Positions 43,278-51,463 of a DNA stretch of 64,000 nucleotides are shown here, in pieces. The DNA comes from JBHIBC01 sp046758905 (GTDB lineage: Bacteria > Acidobacteriota > Polarisedimenticolia > Gp22-AA2). Made by a program: the position numbers and the translations under genes. The notes below the pieces were generated by a model. The model did no database searches. It saw only the letters and a list, made by a program, of their open reading frames with translations, and was not told the origin of the DNA. Position 1 is the first letter of the stretch. Each line of letters begins with the position of its first letter. The DNA lies in NCBI GenBank assembly GCA_046758905.1, contig JBHIBC010000006.1, positions 1 through 64,000 of the forward strand, written 5' to 3'.

Positions 43278-44502
43278 TCCGGACCCGGACATCGATCCCC
43301 CGATCGTCAGCGCGGCGCGGTGGCTGAAGGTCCTCCTGATCCTCCTTCTCATCCCCGGCCTCCTGCTCTTCGTCGGGGGAGCCCTGATGCGCCAGGAACA
43401 GAGGATCTGGCAGATCTACCTCGTCAACCTGCTGTTCTGGTCGGGATTCTCTCAGGCCGGCGTGGTGGTCTCCGCCCTGCTGAACGTGACGAACGGGAGG
43501 TGGGGCAGGAACCTGCGCCACATCATCGCCGGGCTGGCGCTTTTCTCCCCCGTCGCCTTCGTCCTGTTCCTCCTCCTGTTCATCGGCCGGGAGTCGATCT
43601 TCCCGTGGATCGAGAGCCCCGTCCCGGAAAAGTCGGCCTGGCTCGACATCACCCACCTCTTCGTCCGCGAGACCTTCAACCTCCTCCTCCTGAATATCCT
43701 GAACGGCGTGTTCCTCTACTTCTCCTTCCGCCCCGATGCCGGCCTCGTGGTGGCGAGGCGGGGCGCCGGATCGCACTTCCTGCTGAGGCGCATCAGCTCG
43801 GGGTGGAGGGGCCGCGACGAGGAGAGGCGACACTGCGAGATCGCTCTGACGCGGCTGTCGCCGGTCCTGCTGCTCGCCTACGCGATCGTCTATTCGCTCG
43901 TGGCCTTTGATTTCGTCATGTCCCTGGACCCGCTCTGGTACAGCACCCTCTTCGGCGCCTATTACTTCATCACCAACCTCTACATGGGGCTCGCTGGCAT
44001 CGCGGTCGTCGCCATCGTCCTGCGCCGCGCGTTCGGGCTGGAGGCCCACATCACGGGATCGCACTGTCACGACCTCGGGACTCTGATCTTCGCCTTCTGC
44101 ATGATCGCCCTCGACTTCTTCTGGTCCCAGTACCTGGTGATCTGGTACGGGAACATCCCGGAGGAGATCGCCTTTCTGGTCAGGAGGATCAACGAGGATC
44201 GGTGGCGGCCTTTCACCCTGGCGGTGCTCGGGGCCTGCTTCGTGCTTCCCCTGCTGATCCTCCTGAGCCGCAGGGTCAAGAGAACGCCCCGACTGCTGCT
44301 GCCCGTCGCCTGCCTCGTCTTCGGGAGCGTGTGGCTCGAGCGATACGTGCTCGTCGTCCCGACCATCTGGCACGGCGAGAGCGCCCCGTTCGCTCTCCCG
44401 GAGCTCGTGGTATCGGTGGCTTTTCTCTCCGGGTTCGTCCTGGTCTACCTCGCCTTTCTCGAGCGGTTCCCCATCCTCCCCTCCGACGCGCGGCGGGCAT
44501 GA
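43267..44502 (+). CDS. actF: Alternative complex III NrfD-like membrane subunit ActF
   Basis: 411 residues from ATG 43267. About ten membrane helices; homologous to ActC in layout (YLVNLLFWSGFSQAGVVVSA near the N-terminus, LAYAIVYSLVAFDFVMSLDP in the middle). Known ActF lies in the membrane opposite ActC and is the candidate proton-translocating arm. Last gene of the ACIII operon. No subunit of a cytochrome oxidase follows, unlike in many aerobes where one is adjacent. Confidence 0.92.
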   Translation: MRSDPDPDIDPPIVSAARWLKVLLILLLIPGLLLFVGGALMRQEQRIWQIYLVNLLFWSGFSQAGVVVSALLNVTNGRWGRNLRHIIAGLALFSPVAFVLFLLLFIGRESIFPWIESPVPEKSAWLDITHLFVRETFNLLLLNILNGVFLYFSFRPDAGLVVARRGAGSHFLLRRISSGWRGRDEERRHCEIALTRLSPVLLLAYAIVYSLVAFDFVMSLDPLWYSTLFGAYYFITNLYMGLAGIAVVAIVLRRAFGLEAHITGSHCHDLGTLIFAFCMIALDFFWSQYLVIWYGNIPEEIAFLVRRINEDRWRPFTLAVLGACFVLPLLILLSRRVKRTPRLLLPVACLVFGSVWLERYVLVVPTIWHGESAPFALPELVVSVAFLSGFVLVYLAFLERFPILPSDARRA

Positions 44503-44686
44503 AGCCAACGCCGCCCGGGGAGCGCAGATTGCGCGCCCTTCCGGGAAGCACGCGTGCAAATTTTTCGCCCGGGAAGTATAATCCCCCGCATCTCTTACGG
44601 CCCACGGGGGACATGATGAGGACCGGAGGAGGCCCCCGGGCCCGCCGCGGGGCAGGAGGCCGGGGCAGAGACGGGGCCCTCGCGGC

Positions 44687-44702
44687 AGGCACGCTTGTTG
44701 CA
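44687..44702 (+). promoter_or_regulatory. Sigma-54-type (-24/-12) promoter of the NHL/cytochrome/barrel operon
   Basis: Sequence AGGCACGCTTGTTGCA compared with the consensus TGGCACG-N4-TTGCA: only the first base differs, and the invariant GG and GC are ten bases apart. Initiation would fall near 44713, giving an ~80-base leader that contains the palindrome at 44765. Confidence 0.75.
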
Positions 44703-44764
44703 GTCCTTCAAGTGCGAGTTCCTGCGAAGGCAGCTCCTGCGGCCCGCTGACGAGGGGCGGCGAT

Positions 44765-44780
44765 TGTGAAACATTTCACA
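44765..44780 (+). promoter_or_regulatory. CRP/FNR-family-type palindromic operator
   Basis: TGTGAAACATTTCACA: the half-sites TGTGA and TCACA with a six-base centre match the CRP consensus exactly. The site ends 14 bases before the GTG start and lies about 50 bases downstream of the expected sigma-54 start, a position that would suit repression or a second promoter rather than class-II activation. Confidence 0.6.
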
Positions 44781-44794
44781 TACTGAGGCGCGCG

Positions 44795-45961
44795 GTGCGG
44801 ACAGGGTCGAGCCAACGGCGCTGGAGCCGCCTGATCCGGGGGATCCTCCCCCTCCTCCTGATCGCCCTCGCCCCGGCGCCGGGCGCCGCCGGGGCTGACG
44901 GCCGCAGGCGGTCGGACCGGGGCCGGCCGGCCGCCGAGCTGGTGTGGCCCCTCCCTCCCGACCCGCCACGCATACGCTACGTCGACTCCCTTCGGGGGAG
45001 CTCGAACTTCAGGAAGAAGCCGAGCCGCTGGAGGCGCTTCCTCCTCGGCCCCGAGACCGACCGCGGGATCTCCCTGAGGAAGCCCTATGGGGTCACCACC
45101 GACGCCGCGGGGCGGGTCTACGTCTCCGACACGGGGCTCGGCGCCGTGGTCGTATTCGATCGGGATGCCCGGGAGGTCCGCCTGCTGGGCCACGAGGGGC
45201 GCGTCGGTCTCGTGACGCCGATCGGGCTCGCCCTGGACGAGCGGGGGAGGCTGTTCGTCTCCGACGCCGATCTCGATCGCGTCTTCTGCTTCGGCGGCGA
45301 GGGCGAGGTCCTGCTCTCCCTCGGCAGGGAGGAGGGGCTGCACAACCCCGCCGGCCTGGCCATCGACACCGTGCGCCACAGGCTGTACGTGGCGGACAGC
45401 CACCTCCACCGCATCTTCCTGTACTCGACCGACGGCCTGTATCTGACCGCCTGGGGCTCCCGGGGCCGCGCGGAGGGCCATTTCAACTTCCCGACCAACC
45501 TGGCCCTGGACGCCGGGGGGAACCTCCACGTCGTCGACACGGGCAACTTCCGGGTCCAGATATTCAGCCCCGACGGCGAGTTCCTCTCGGCGTTCGGCGA
45601 GATCGGGGACGGGCCGGGCCGCTTCCATAGACCCAAGGGGATCGGCCTGGACAGCGAGGGGCACATCTACGTCGCCGACGCCGCCTTCAACAACTTCCAG
45701 ATCTTCAACCAGGGGGGGGAGCTCCTCCTCTTCGTGGGGACGCTCGGAAGCGGCCCGGGCAATTTCTGGCTGCCGGCCGGCATCCACGTCGACCGCTCGG
45801 ACCGCATCTACGTCGTCGACCAGATCAACGCGCGCGTGCAGATCTTCCAGTACCTGCCGGAGGCGGGAGCGCTCCCGGCCGGGTCGGATGCGACCGGGGC
45901 CGGCGAGCCGCGGCAGGTCCCACCGGGCCCGCAGCGGTCGGCCGCTGCGCGCCGGCCGTGA
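44795..45961 (+). CDS. Exported NHL-repeat (beta-propeller) protein
   Basis: 388 residues from GTG 44795. An N-terminal signal segment (LIRGILPLLLIALA) is followed, from about residue 85, by roughly six NHL repeats (KPYGVTTDAAGRVYVSDTG, FPTNLALDAGGNLHVVDTG), which form a six-bladed propeller. Family members are binding scaffolds in the periplasm or on the surface. The segment LVWPLPPDPPRIRYV is shared with the second NHL protein at 48594, so the two are paralogues. It directly precedes the tetraheme cytochrome and is likely part of one outer-membrane redox assembly. The tail after residue ~360 is disordered. Confidence 0.85.
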   Translation: MRTGSSQRRWSRLIRGILPLLLIALAPAPGAAGADGRRRSDRGRPAAELVWPLPPDPPRIRYVDSLRGSSNFRKKPSRWRRFLLGPETDRGISLRKPYGVTTDAAGRVYVSDTGLGAVVVFDRDAREVRLLGHEGRVGLVTPIGLALDERGRLFVSDADLDRVFCFGGEGEVLLSLGREEGLHNPAGLAIDTVRHRLYVADSHLHRIFLYSTDGLYLTAWGSRGRAEGHFNFPTNLALDAGGNLHVVDTGNFRVQIFSPDGEFLSAFGEIGDGPGRFHRPKGIGLDSEGHIYVADAAFNNFQIFNQGGELLLFVGTLGSGPGNFWLPAGIHVDRSDRIYVVDQINARVQIFQYLPEAGALPAGSDATGAGEPRQVPPGPQRSAAARRP

Positions 45962-45979
45962 CGCCGTCCCCACCCATCC

Positions 45980-45995
45980 CGGCACGGCTCTCGCA
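45980..45995 (+). promoter_or_regulatory. Sigma-54-type promoter ahead of the tetraheme cytochrome
   Basis: CGGCACGGCTCTCGCA: GG-N10-GC with the full GGCACG half and TCGCA at -12. It lies 49 bases before the ATG, in the 83-base gap after the NHL gene. Confidence 0.65.
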
Positions 45996-46044
45996 TATGC
46001 GGATAGGCCGCGAATGTATGGATCCACCAAAAGGAGATCGAGTC

Positions 46045-46752
46045 ATGAAGATCAGCCGTCTAACCCTCCTGCCCGGGGCGCTCGCGCTCGTCGTGGGCGT
46101 CCTCACGGAGCCGGCCTTCTCCCAGGCCAACATCATCGACACCAAGCACAACCTGTCCTCGACCGCCGGGGCGGACCAGATCGTCGACAAGTCGACGGAC
46201 GAGGATCAGATCTGCGTCTTCTGCCACACGCCGCACCAGGCGAGCCCCAGCGCCCCGCTCTGGAACCACACCCAGTCCACGACCATGTCCTACGGGGTGT
46301 ACGGGTCCTCGACCCTCGACGCCTCGGACATCGCCGACATCGGGGGCGGAACGGACGTCTCGAACCTGTGCATGAGCTGCCACGACGGCACCGTGGGCGT
46401 GAACGACCTCGGGAACCCCGCCAACGACACGGGCGGGAACCCGACCATGGGGACCGGCAACGAGCTGGACGCCACCGGGAAGATTCTCGGCACCCGATCG
46501 GCCAACCTGTCGACCGATCTGAGCAACGACCATCCGGTCAACTTCACCTACGACGCGGCCCTGGCCACCGCCGACGGCGAGCTGCAGACGCCGGACTCGG
46601 TCGACTTCGTGGACGCCGCCAAGACCGTCCCGCTGTTCTCGGCCAAGGTGCAGTGCGCCAGCTGCCACGATCCCCACGACAACACGAATCCTCCCTTCCT
46701 CGTCAGATCCAACGTCGGCAGCGGCCTGTGCCTCACCTGTCACGCGAAGTGA
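46045..46752 (+). CDS. Exported tetraheme cytochrome c with FCHTPH motif
   Basis: 235 residues from ATG 46045, with AAGGAG eight bases upstream. The signal peptide ends near FSQANI. Four hemes: CVFCHTPH, CMSCHDGT, CASCHDPH and CLTCH close to the C-terminus. The N-terminal ~150 residues align by eye with the start of the 12-heme protein at 49688 (KHNLSS, APLWNHTQS, DLSNDHPVNF). Long Ser/Thr/Asn/Gly-rich segments separate the hemes, as in extracellular cytochromes. Size and heme number are like the OmcE class of filament-forming cytochromes, but that resemblance is not proof of polymerisation. Confidence 0.83.
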   Translation: MKISRLTLLPGALALVVGVLTEPAFSQANIIDTKHNLSSTAGADQIVDKSTDEDQICVFCHTPHQASPSAPLWNHTQSTTMSYGVYGSSTLDASDIADIGGGTDVSNLCMSCHDGTVGVNDLGNPANDTGGNPTMGTGNELDATGKILGTRSANLSTDLSNDHPVNFTYDAALATADGELQTPDSVDFVDAAKTVPLFSAKVQCASCHDPHDNTNPPFLVRSNVGSGLCLTCHAK

Positions 46753-46838
46753 CGGACGATCGATAGCGGCGGTGAGGCCCCCCGCCCTCCCGACAGCCGG
46801 GGGCGGGCCCACCGCAACCCCCGCATGGACGCCGCCTC

Positions 46839-48581
46839 GTGACAGCCGGCCGAATGGCGACCCTGGTCGCGATCCTGATGATCGCCGTGGGCGTGGTCTA
46901 CGCTCAGGGCGATCGCGATCGGTGGGCCGCCGCCGGCCCGTTCCGCTGGAGCGGCGTCGCCGAATGGGAGTACTACGAGAGCGACTCCACCTCGCAGGGC
47001 GTGGGGACCGACTTCAACTCCTTCCGGCAGAAGTACTCCCTCATGCTGGACGGATTCCTCTGGGACCCGCGCTTCAACCGTTTCTCGATCGGCCTGGACG
47101 GCTACCTCACCGACCGCCGGGCGGACGGCGAGCAGCTCGACTCCGACCGGTTCGGATACCGCGCCCAGAGCACCTTCTTCCCGGCCCGCCCCTTCCCGCT
47201 GCGCCTGTACGCGCGCCGCGCGGTGACCGACGCCACGGGCGCCGCCCTCGTGGACAACGATCGGGAGACGGCCGCATGGGGGGCCGAGTGGCAGCTGTCC
47301 ACGCGCAGGGTGCGGAGATTCAGCCTCCTCTTCGACAGGACCACGTTCGAGCTCACCAACCCGATCTCGCTCGAGGAGCGGCGCCAGACCGGACTGCTCA
47401 ACTTCATGAGCCGTTTCGGGAACAGCGACGTCTCGTTCCGATACGGCCTGAGCTCCCAGAAGGAGCGGGTCAACGCCACCGATTTTGAGCGTCACAGCTT
47501 CACCCTCACCGACCGGACGGCCTTCGACAACGGCGCGACCCTCCTGGTGAGCGCCTTCCACACCCGCTCGGACGCGCTCTTCTCCACGGGCCAGACGGAC
47601 GATCTGAGGACGAGCCGCTTCTCGAGCCGGGTCGATCTGCCCTGGACGGACGGAGCCCGGCTGGGGTTCAGTTACGATCTCAACGACAACAGCGGCCGTT
47701 TCCTGGACTCCACGAGCCACGTGGTGAAGGCCCAGGGGCGCTTCAAGATGAACTCCCACTGGGAATCGACGCTCGCCCTCGTGCTGGGCCGGATCGACAG
47801 CCTGACGCCGACGAGCGACATCCAGCAGGACCAGCTGGGCGCCCGCGCCGGTGTGAGTTACGGCCGTGACTGGACGAGGATCGGCCTCACGGCCACCTAC
47901 TCGATCGGATACGACAGGGCGGACTTCAACATCGGCCCGGACGCGCGCAGCCTCAACCACCTCGCACAGGTGGACACCCGCTTCTCCCTGGGGGACGCGG
48001 GCGATCTGTTCTCCGCCCTCACCTACAGCGTCGGGGACAACGACACGACCGGGATCGGCTTCACCCTCGACGAGCTCCGCGCGACGGTGGGCTGGGAGCG
48101 GGCGCTCGACGGGCTCTGGAGGGCGCGGGTGTCGACCACATTTCGCAACACGATCTACGACACCTTCCAGTTCGGGGTGCAGGAAAGCGACGAGATCAGC
48201 CTGCAGGGTTCGCTGAGCCACCCCAGAGGCGGCGTCTCGCTGTCCCTGTCGACGAGCGAGGGCGTCTCCGATTTCCTCCCCGACCCGGGAAGCGGCTCGC
48301 CGTTCCTGCCGGGAACCGACCTGGTCAACGAGCGCGACGTGGCCAGCGCCGGGCTCCACTGGAGGATCCTGCGACGCCTGCGCGCCCGCGTCCAGGCGCG
48401 CGTCGAGAGGCGCCGCTTCACGACCATCGGGAGGGAGGATATTCTCTCCCTCCATCCCGAGATCGAGTACCGTCTCGGCAGCTGGTCGCTCACGGCCGGT
48501 TACTCGCGCTACGAGCGGGAGAACGCGACCACCTTCGAGAACGCGACCTGGCTGCTGAGGGTCACGAGGCGGCTCCTGTGA
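46839..48581 (+). CDS. Predicted outer-membrane beta-barrel protein (conduit porin candidate)
   Basis: 580 residues from GTG 46839 (an ATG at 46854 is an alternative). The signal peptide ends near VVYAQG. The rest is continuous alternating amphipathic strands with turns rich in Asp, Gly, Asn and Ser (WEYYESDST, RFSIGLDGYL, SVGDNDTTGIGFTLDEL), no cysteines and no globular domain. I estimate 22-26 strands. The C-terminus is LLRVTRRLL, without the usual terminal Phe. Placed between NHL and multiheme genes, it would suit a porin that holds a cytochrome across the outer membrane, as MtrB or OmbB does; no sequence match to those is claimed. Confidence 0.75.
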   Translation: MTAGRMATLVAILMIAVGVVYAQGDRDRWAAAGPFRWSGVAEWEYYESDSTSQGVGTDFNSFRQKYSLMLDGFLWDPRFNRFSIGLDGYLTDRRADGEQLDSDRFGYRAQSTFFPARPFPLRLYARRAVTDATGAALVDNDRETAAWGAEWQLSTRRVRRFSLLFDRTTFELTNPISLEERRQTGLLNFMSRFGNSDVSFRYGLSSQKERVNATDFERHSFTLTDRTAFDNGATLLVSAFHTRSDALFSTGQTDDLRTSRFSSRVDLPWTDGARLGFSYDLNDNSGRFLDSTSHVVKAQGRFKMNSHWESTLALVLGRIDSLTPTSDIQQDQLGARAGVSYGRDWTRIGLTATYSIGYDRADFNIGPDARSLNHLAQVDTRFSLGDAGDLFSALTYSVGDNDTTGIGFTLDELRATVGWERALDGLWRARVSTTFRNTIYDTFQFGVQESDEISLQGSLSHPRGGVSLSLSTSEGVSDFLPDPGSGSPFLPGTDLVNERDVASAGLHWRILRRLRARVQARVERRRFTTIGREDILSLHPEIEYRLGSWSLTAGYSRYERENATTFENATWLLRVTRRLL

Positions 48582-48593
48582 CGGGGAGGTGAG

Positions 48594-49691
48594 ATGAGCG
48601 CGGCCCGCGGGACGCCTGGAGAGGGGCGCCGCGCGCTCCTGCGCGCCGGGGTGCCCGCCTGCGGATGGGCGACGATGCTCCTGCTCGCGGGGCTCGCCTG
48701 CCAGCACAAGGCGCCGCGCGACGAGCTCGCCCTGCCGCGCCTCGTCTGGCCTCCTCCCCCGGCTCCGCCGCGCATCGAGCACATCGGGTCGTTCCGCGAG
48801 CCGTCCGACCTCGGGATCCGCAGGAACTGGCTGTCCCGGCTCTTCACCGCCCTCGCCGGCACGCGGCGGCCGACCGCGATGGTCCGCCCCTATGGCATCG
48901 CGGTGACCCCGGAGGGGCGCATCGCCGTCGCGGACCCGGGCGCGCGCTGCGTGCACCTGTACGATCCGGGCCGGCCGCGTTACCGCCGGGTGAGGTCGGC
49001 GGCGAACCAACGCCTGGTCTCGCCGGTGGGCGTCGCGATCGACCCCCGAGGACGGATCTACGTCGCGGACTCCTTCCGCCGGGCGATCTTCCGCTACGGC
49101 CCGAAGGGTGAGTGGCTGGACACGCTGGGAGAGGAGGAGGGGCTCGTCAGGCCGACCGGCCTCGCCTTCGAGCCGGTACGCGGGATCCTCTACGTGGTCG
49201 ATACCGGCGGCCATCGCGTCCTGGGCTTCGACGCCGAGGGGAACCGCGTCCTGGAGTTCGGCCGCAGGGGCAGCGGGCCGGGCGAGTTCAACTACCCCGC
49301 CGCCATCGCCGTCGGCCCGTCCGGCGACCTGTACGTCACCGACTCGATGAACTTCCGGGTGCAGGTCCTGGATCCCGGCGGCCGGTTCCTCGGATCCTTC
49401 GGGGGGCCGGGGGACGGCCCGGGAGATTTCGACAAGGCCAAGGGCATCGCCCTCGATGCCGACGGCCACATCTACGTGGTGGAGGGCCTGCACGACGTGA
49501 TCCACGTCTACGACGGCGGAGGGCGGCTGCTGACCGTCCTCGGCGGGACGGGGAGCGGCCGCGGTCGCTTCTGGCTCCCGACGGCGATCACCATCGACGG
49601 CGCCGGCCGCATCCTGATCTCCGACTCGGCGAACCGCCGAGTCCAGATCCTGCGCTACCTGGGGGAGCCCGGAGGGCGTTCCGAGGGATGA
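48594..49691 (+). CDS. NHL-repeat lipoprotein
   Basis: 365 residues from ATG 48594 with GGGAGGTGAG directly upstream. The signal sequence ends in a lipobox (LLAGLAC), so it is lipid-anchored, probably in the outer membrane. About six NHL repeats follow (RPYGIAVTPEGRIAVADPG, YPAAIAVGPSGDLYVTDSM). The leading segment LVWPPPPAPPRIEHI matches the paralogue at 44795. Its stop overlaps the ATG of the 12-heme cytochrome (ATGA), which suggests that the two proteins work together. Confidence 0.87.
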   Translation: MSAARGTPGEGRRALLRAGVPACGWATMLLLAGLACQHKAPRDELALPRLVWPPPPAPPRIEHIGSFREPSDLGIRRNWLSRLFTALAGTRRPTAMVRPYGIAVTPEGRIAVADPGARCVHLYDPGRPRYRRVRSAANQRLVSPVGVAIDPRGRIYVADSFRRAIFRYGPKGEWLDTLGEEEGLVRPTGLAFEPVRGILYVVDTGGHRVLGFDAEGNRVLEFGRRGSGPGEFNYPAAIAVGPSGDLYVTDSMNFRVQVLDPGGRFLGSFGGPGDGPGDFDKAKGIALDADGHIYVVEGLHDVIHVYDGGGRLLTVLGGTGSGRGRFWLPTAITIDGAGRILISDSANRRVQILRYLGEPGGRSEG

Positions 49692-51463
49692 GGGGAAAGG
49701 TCCTGCTCGCCGCGCCTCTGCTTCTGCTGCTCGGCTCGGACGCCGGGCGGGCGGAGGTCACGGCCTCCAAGCACGACCTCTCGGTGAGCGGGACCGGCTC
49801 CATCGTGGCGGTGTCCGAGACCCAGGTGTGCATCTTCTGCCACACGCCGCACAACGCGAATCCCGCCGTTCCCCTGTGGAATCACCAGCTCTCGTCCGTG
49901 GGGAGCTACTCGACCTACTCGAGCACGACCCTGACGCTCCCGACGCCGCTGCAGCAGCCGACGGGCAGCTCGAAGCTGTGCCTCAGCTGCCACGACGGCA
50001 CGGTGGCCCTGGGCCAGACGGTCAACGACGGACTGATCGCGCTCCAGAACACGGGCGCGGGCGGGCGCATGCCGGCCGGCGCCTCCAACCTGGGGACCGA
50101 TCTGGCCGACGACCACCCGATCTCGTTCCAGCCCAATCCGGCCAACAGCGAGACCCTGGACCCGCCGAGCGGAGACCCGGTGAGCCTGGACTCCGCCGGC
50201 GAGGTCCAATGCACCTCGTGCCACGATCCGCACACGGAGGACAACGACGCCGTCACCAGGCGATTCCTGGTCAAGAGCAATCAGGCCTCCGCCATCTGCC
50301 TAACCTGCCATCAGCCCGACTTCTGGAGCACCAACCCGACCAGCCATCAGTCCTCGACCGCTGCCTATCTCCCCGCCCAGGGCGCCCACACCGGGTACAC
50401 GACGGTGGCGGACAACGCCTGTGAGAGCTGCCACCGCCCGCATTCGGGGAACGAGCCTCAGAGACTGCTGAAATTCGTGGAGGAGGCGACCTGCGACTCG
50501 TGCCACGACGGCTCGGTGGCCTCCAAGGACGTGTCGGCCGATTTCCTGAAGCCGTTTGCGCATCCCACCTTCTCCACGACCCCCTCGGTCCATGACGCGA
50601 GCGAATCGCCGTCGGATCCCACGGCCACCCTGCCCGAGATCAATCCCGGCGCGGCGCGCCACGCCGAGTGTCAGGACTGTCACAATCCGCACGCGGCCGT
50701 CGGACAATCCGCCGCGGCGCCGGACGCGTCCGGCCGCCTGAGCGGGACCTGGGGGATCGACTCCGACGGGGCGCGGCGCGACCCGGCGCTCGCCGAGTAC
50801 GAGATCTGCTACAAGTGCCACGCCGACAGCGCCAACAAGCCGCAGGAGGCGGGCCTGCCGTTCCCGCCCTACACCCAGAGGCAAATCGTGCAGTTCAACA
50901 CGCGGCTCGAGTTCGACCCCTTGAACCCCTCGCACCACGGGGTGGAGGCTCCCGGCGCGAACCCCGACGTGCCTTCCCTTCTCGCGCCCTACACGACCGC
51001 GAGCGTCATCTACTGCACCGACTGCCACAGCAGCGACACGGGCCCGGGCGCCGGCGGGGGCGGGGCCGACGGCCCCCACGGGTCGATCTACAATCACCTC
51101 CTTGAGAGGAACCTGAACGTCGGGGACGGCAACTCGGGAACCGACTTCTCCAATATGTACGCCCTGTGCTTCAAGTGCCATAGCGAGGCCAGCATCCTGG
51201 GCGATCAGAGCTTCCCCCACCACAAACGGCACATCGATCGGGAGAACTCGTCCTGCATGGTCTGCCACGATCCGCACGGGGTCAGCGCCGCCCAGGGAAA
51301 CGGCGTCAACAACTCCCACCTGATCAACTTCGACGTGTCCGTGGTGCTGCCGAACACGAACGGCATCCTCATGTTCGAGGACCGCGGTACGTTCTCCGGG
51401 GCCTGCTTCGTGAAATGCCACAACCGGAACCACGACCCCTCGAAGGGAACCGGTGACTATTGA
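49688..51463 (+). CDS. Dodecaheme-type exported cytochrome c (11 CXXCH plus one CX3CH)
   Basis: 591 residues with a signal peptide (MRGKVLLAAPLLLLLGS). Motifs in order: CIFCH, CLSCH, CTSCH, CLTCH, CESCH, CDSCH, CQDCH, CYKCH, CTDCH, CFKCH and CMVCH, then C573-FVK-C577-H, a CX3CH site near the end. The first four hemes form a unit homologous to the tetraheme protein at 46045. Several hemes fall into doubled-CXXCH repeats (CHDPH, CHNPH). It is probably the electron-carrying core or surface terminus of the conduit. It overlaps the 9-heme gene by 11 bases. Confidence 0.88.
   Translation: MRGKVLLAAPLLLLLGSDAGRAEVTASKHDLSVSGTGSIVAVSETQVCIFCHTPHNANPAVPLWNHQLSSVGSYSTYSSTTLTLPTPLQQPTGSSKLCLSCHDGTVALGQTVNDGLIALQNTGAGGRMPAGASNLGTDLADDHPISFQPNPANSETLDPPSGDPVSLDSAGEVQCTSCHDPHTEDNDAVTRRFLVKSNQASAICLTCHQPDFWSTNPTSHQSSTAAYLPAQGAHTGYTTVADNACESCHRPHSGNEPQRLLKFVEEATCDSCHDGSVASKDVSADFLKPFAHPTFSTTPSVHDASESPSDPTATLPEINPGAARHAECQDCHNPHAAVGQSAAAPDASGRLSGTWGIDSDGARRDPALAEYEICYKCHADSANKPQEAGLPFPPYTQRQIVQFNTRLEFDPLNPSHHGVEAPGANPDVPSLLAPYTTASVIYCTDCHSSDTGPGAGGGGADGPHGSIYNHLLERNLNVGDGNSGTDFSNMYALCFKCHSEASILGDQSFPHHKRHIDRENSSCMVCHDPHGVSAAQGNGVNNSHLINFDVSVVLPNTNGILMFEDRGTFSGACFVKCHNRNHDPSKGTGDY

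Larger units (their letters stand above)
44503..44794 (+). promoter_or_regulatory. Regulatory gap between actF and the NHL gene
   Basis: This 292-base gap has no convincing gene, though a 45-codon frame (44613-44750) with ATGATG is possible. Its notable contents are TATAAT at 44577-44582 without a good -35, a sigma-54-type promoter at 44687-44702, and a perfect inverted repeat at 44765-44780, both listed separately. Confidence 0.6.

Noticed and set aside
44577..44582. TATAAT as a housekeeping promoter for the NHL gene
   Set aside because: No reasonable -35 lies 16-18 bases upstream (GTGCAA only), and a far better sigma-54 match lies nearer the gene.
44613..44750. 45-codon upstream frame in the actF-NHL gap
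   Set aside because: Only Arg/Gly/Ala-rich sequence with no strong ribosome-binding site, and it spans the sigma-54 promoter. Kept as a possibility but not annotated.
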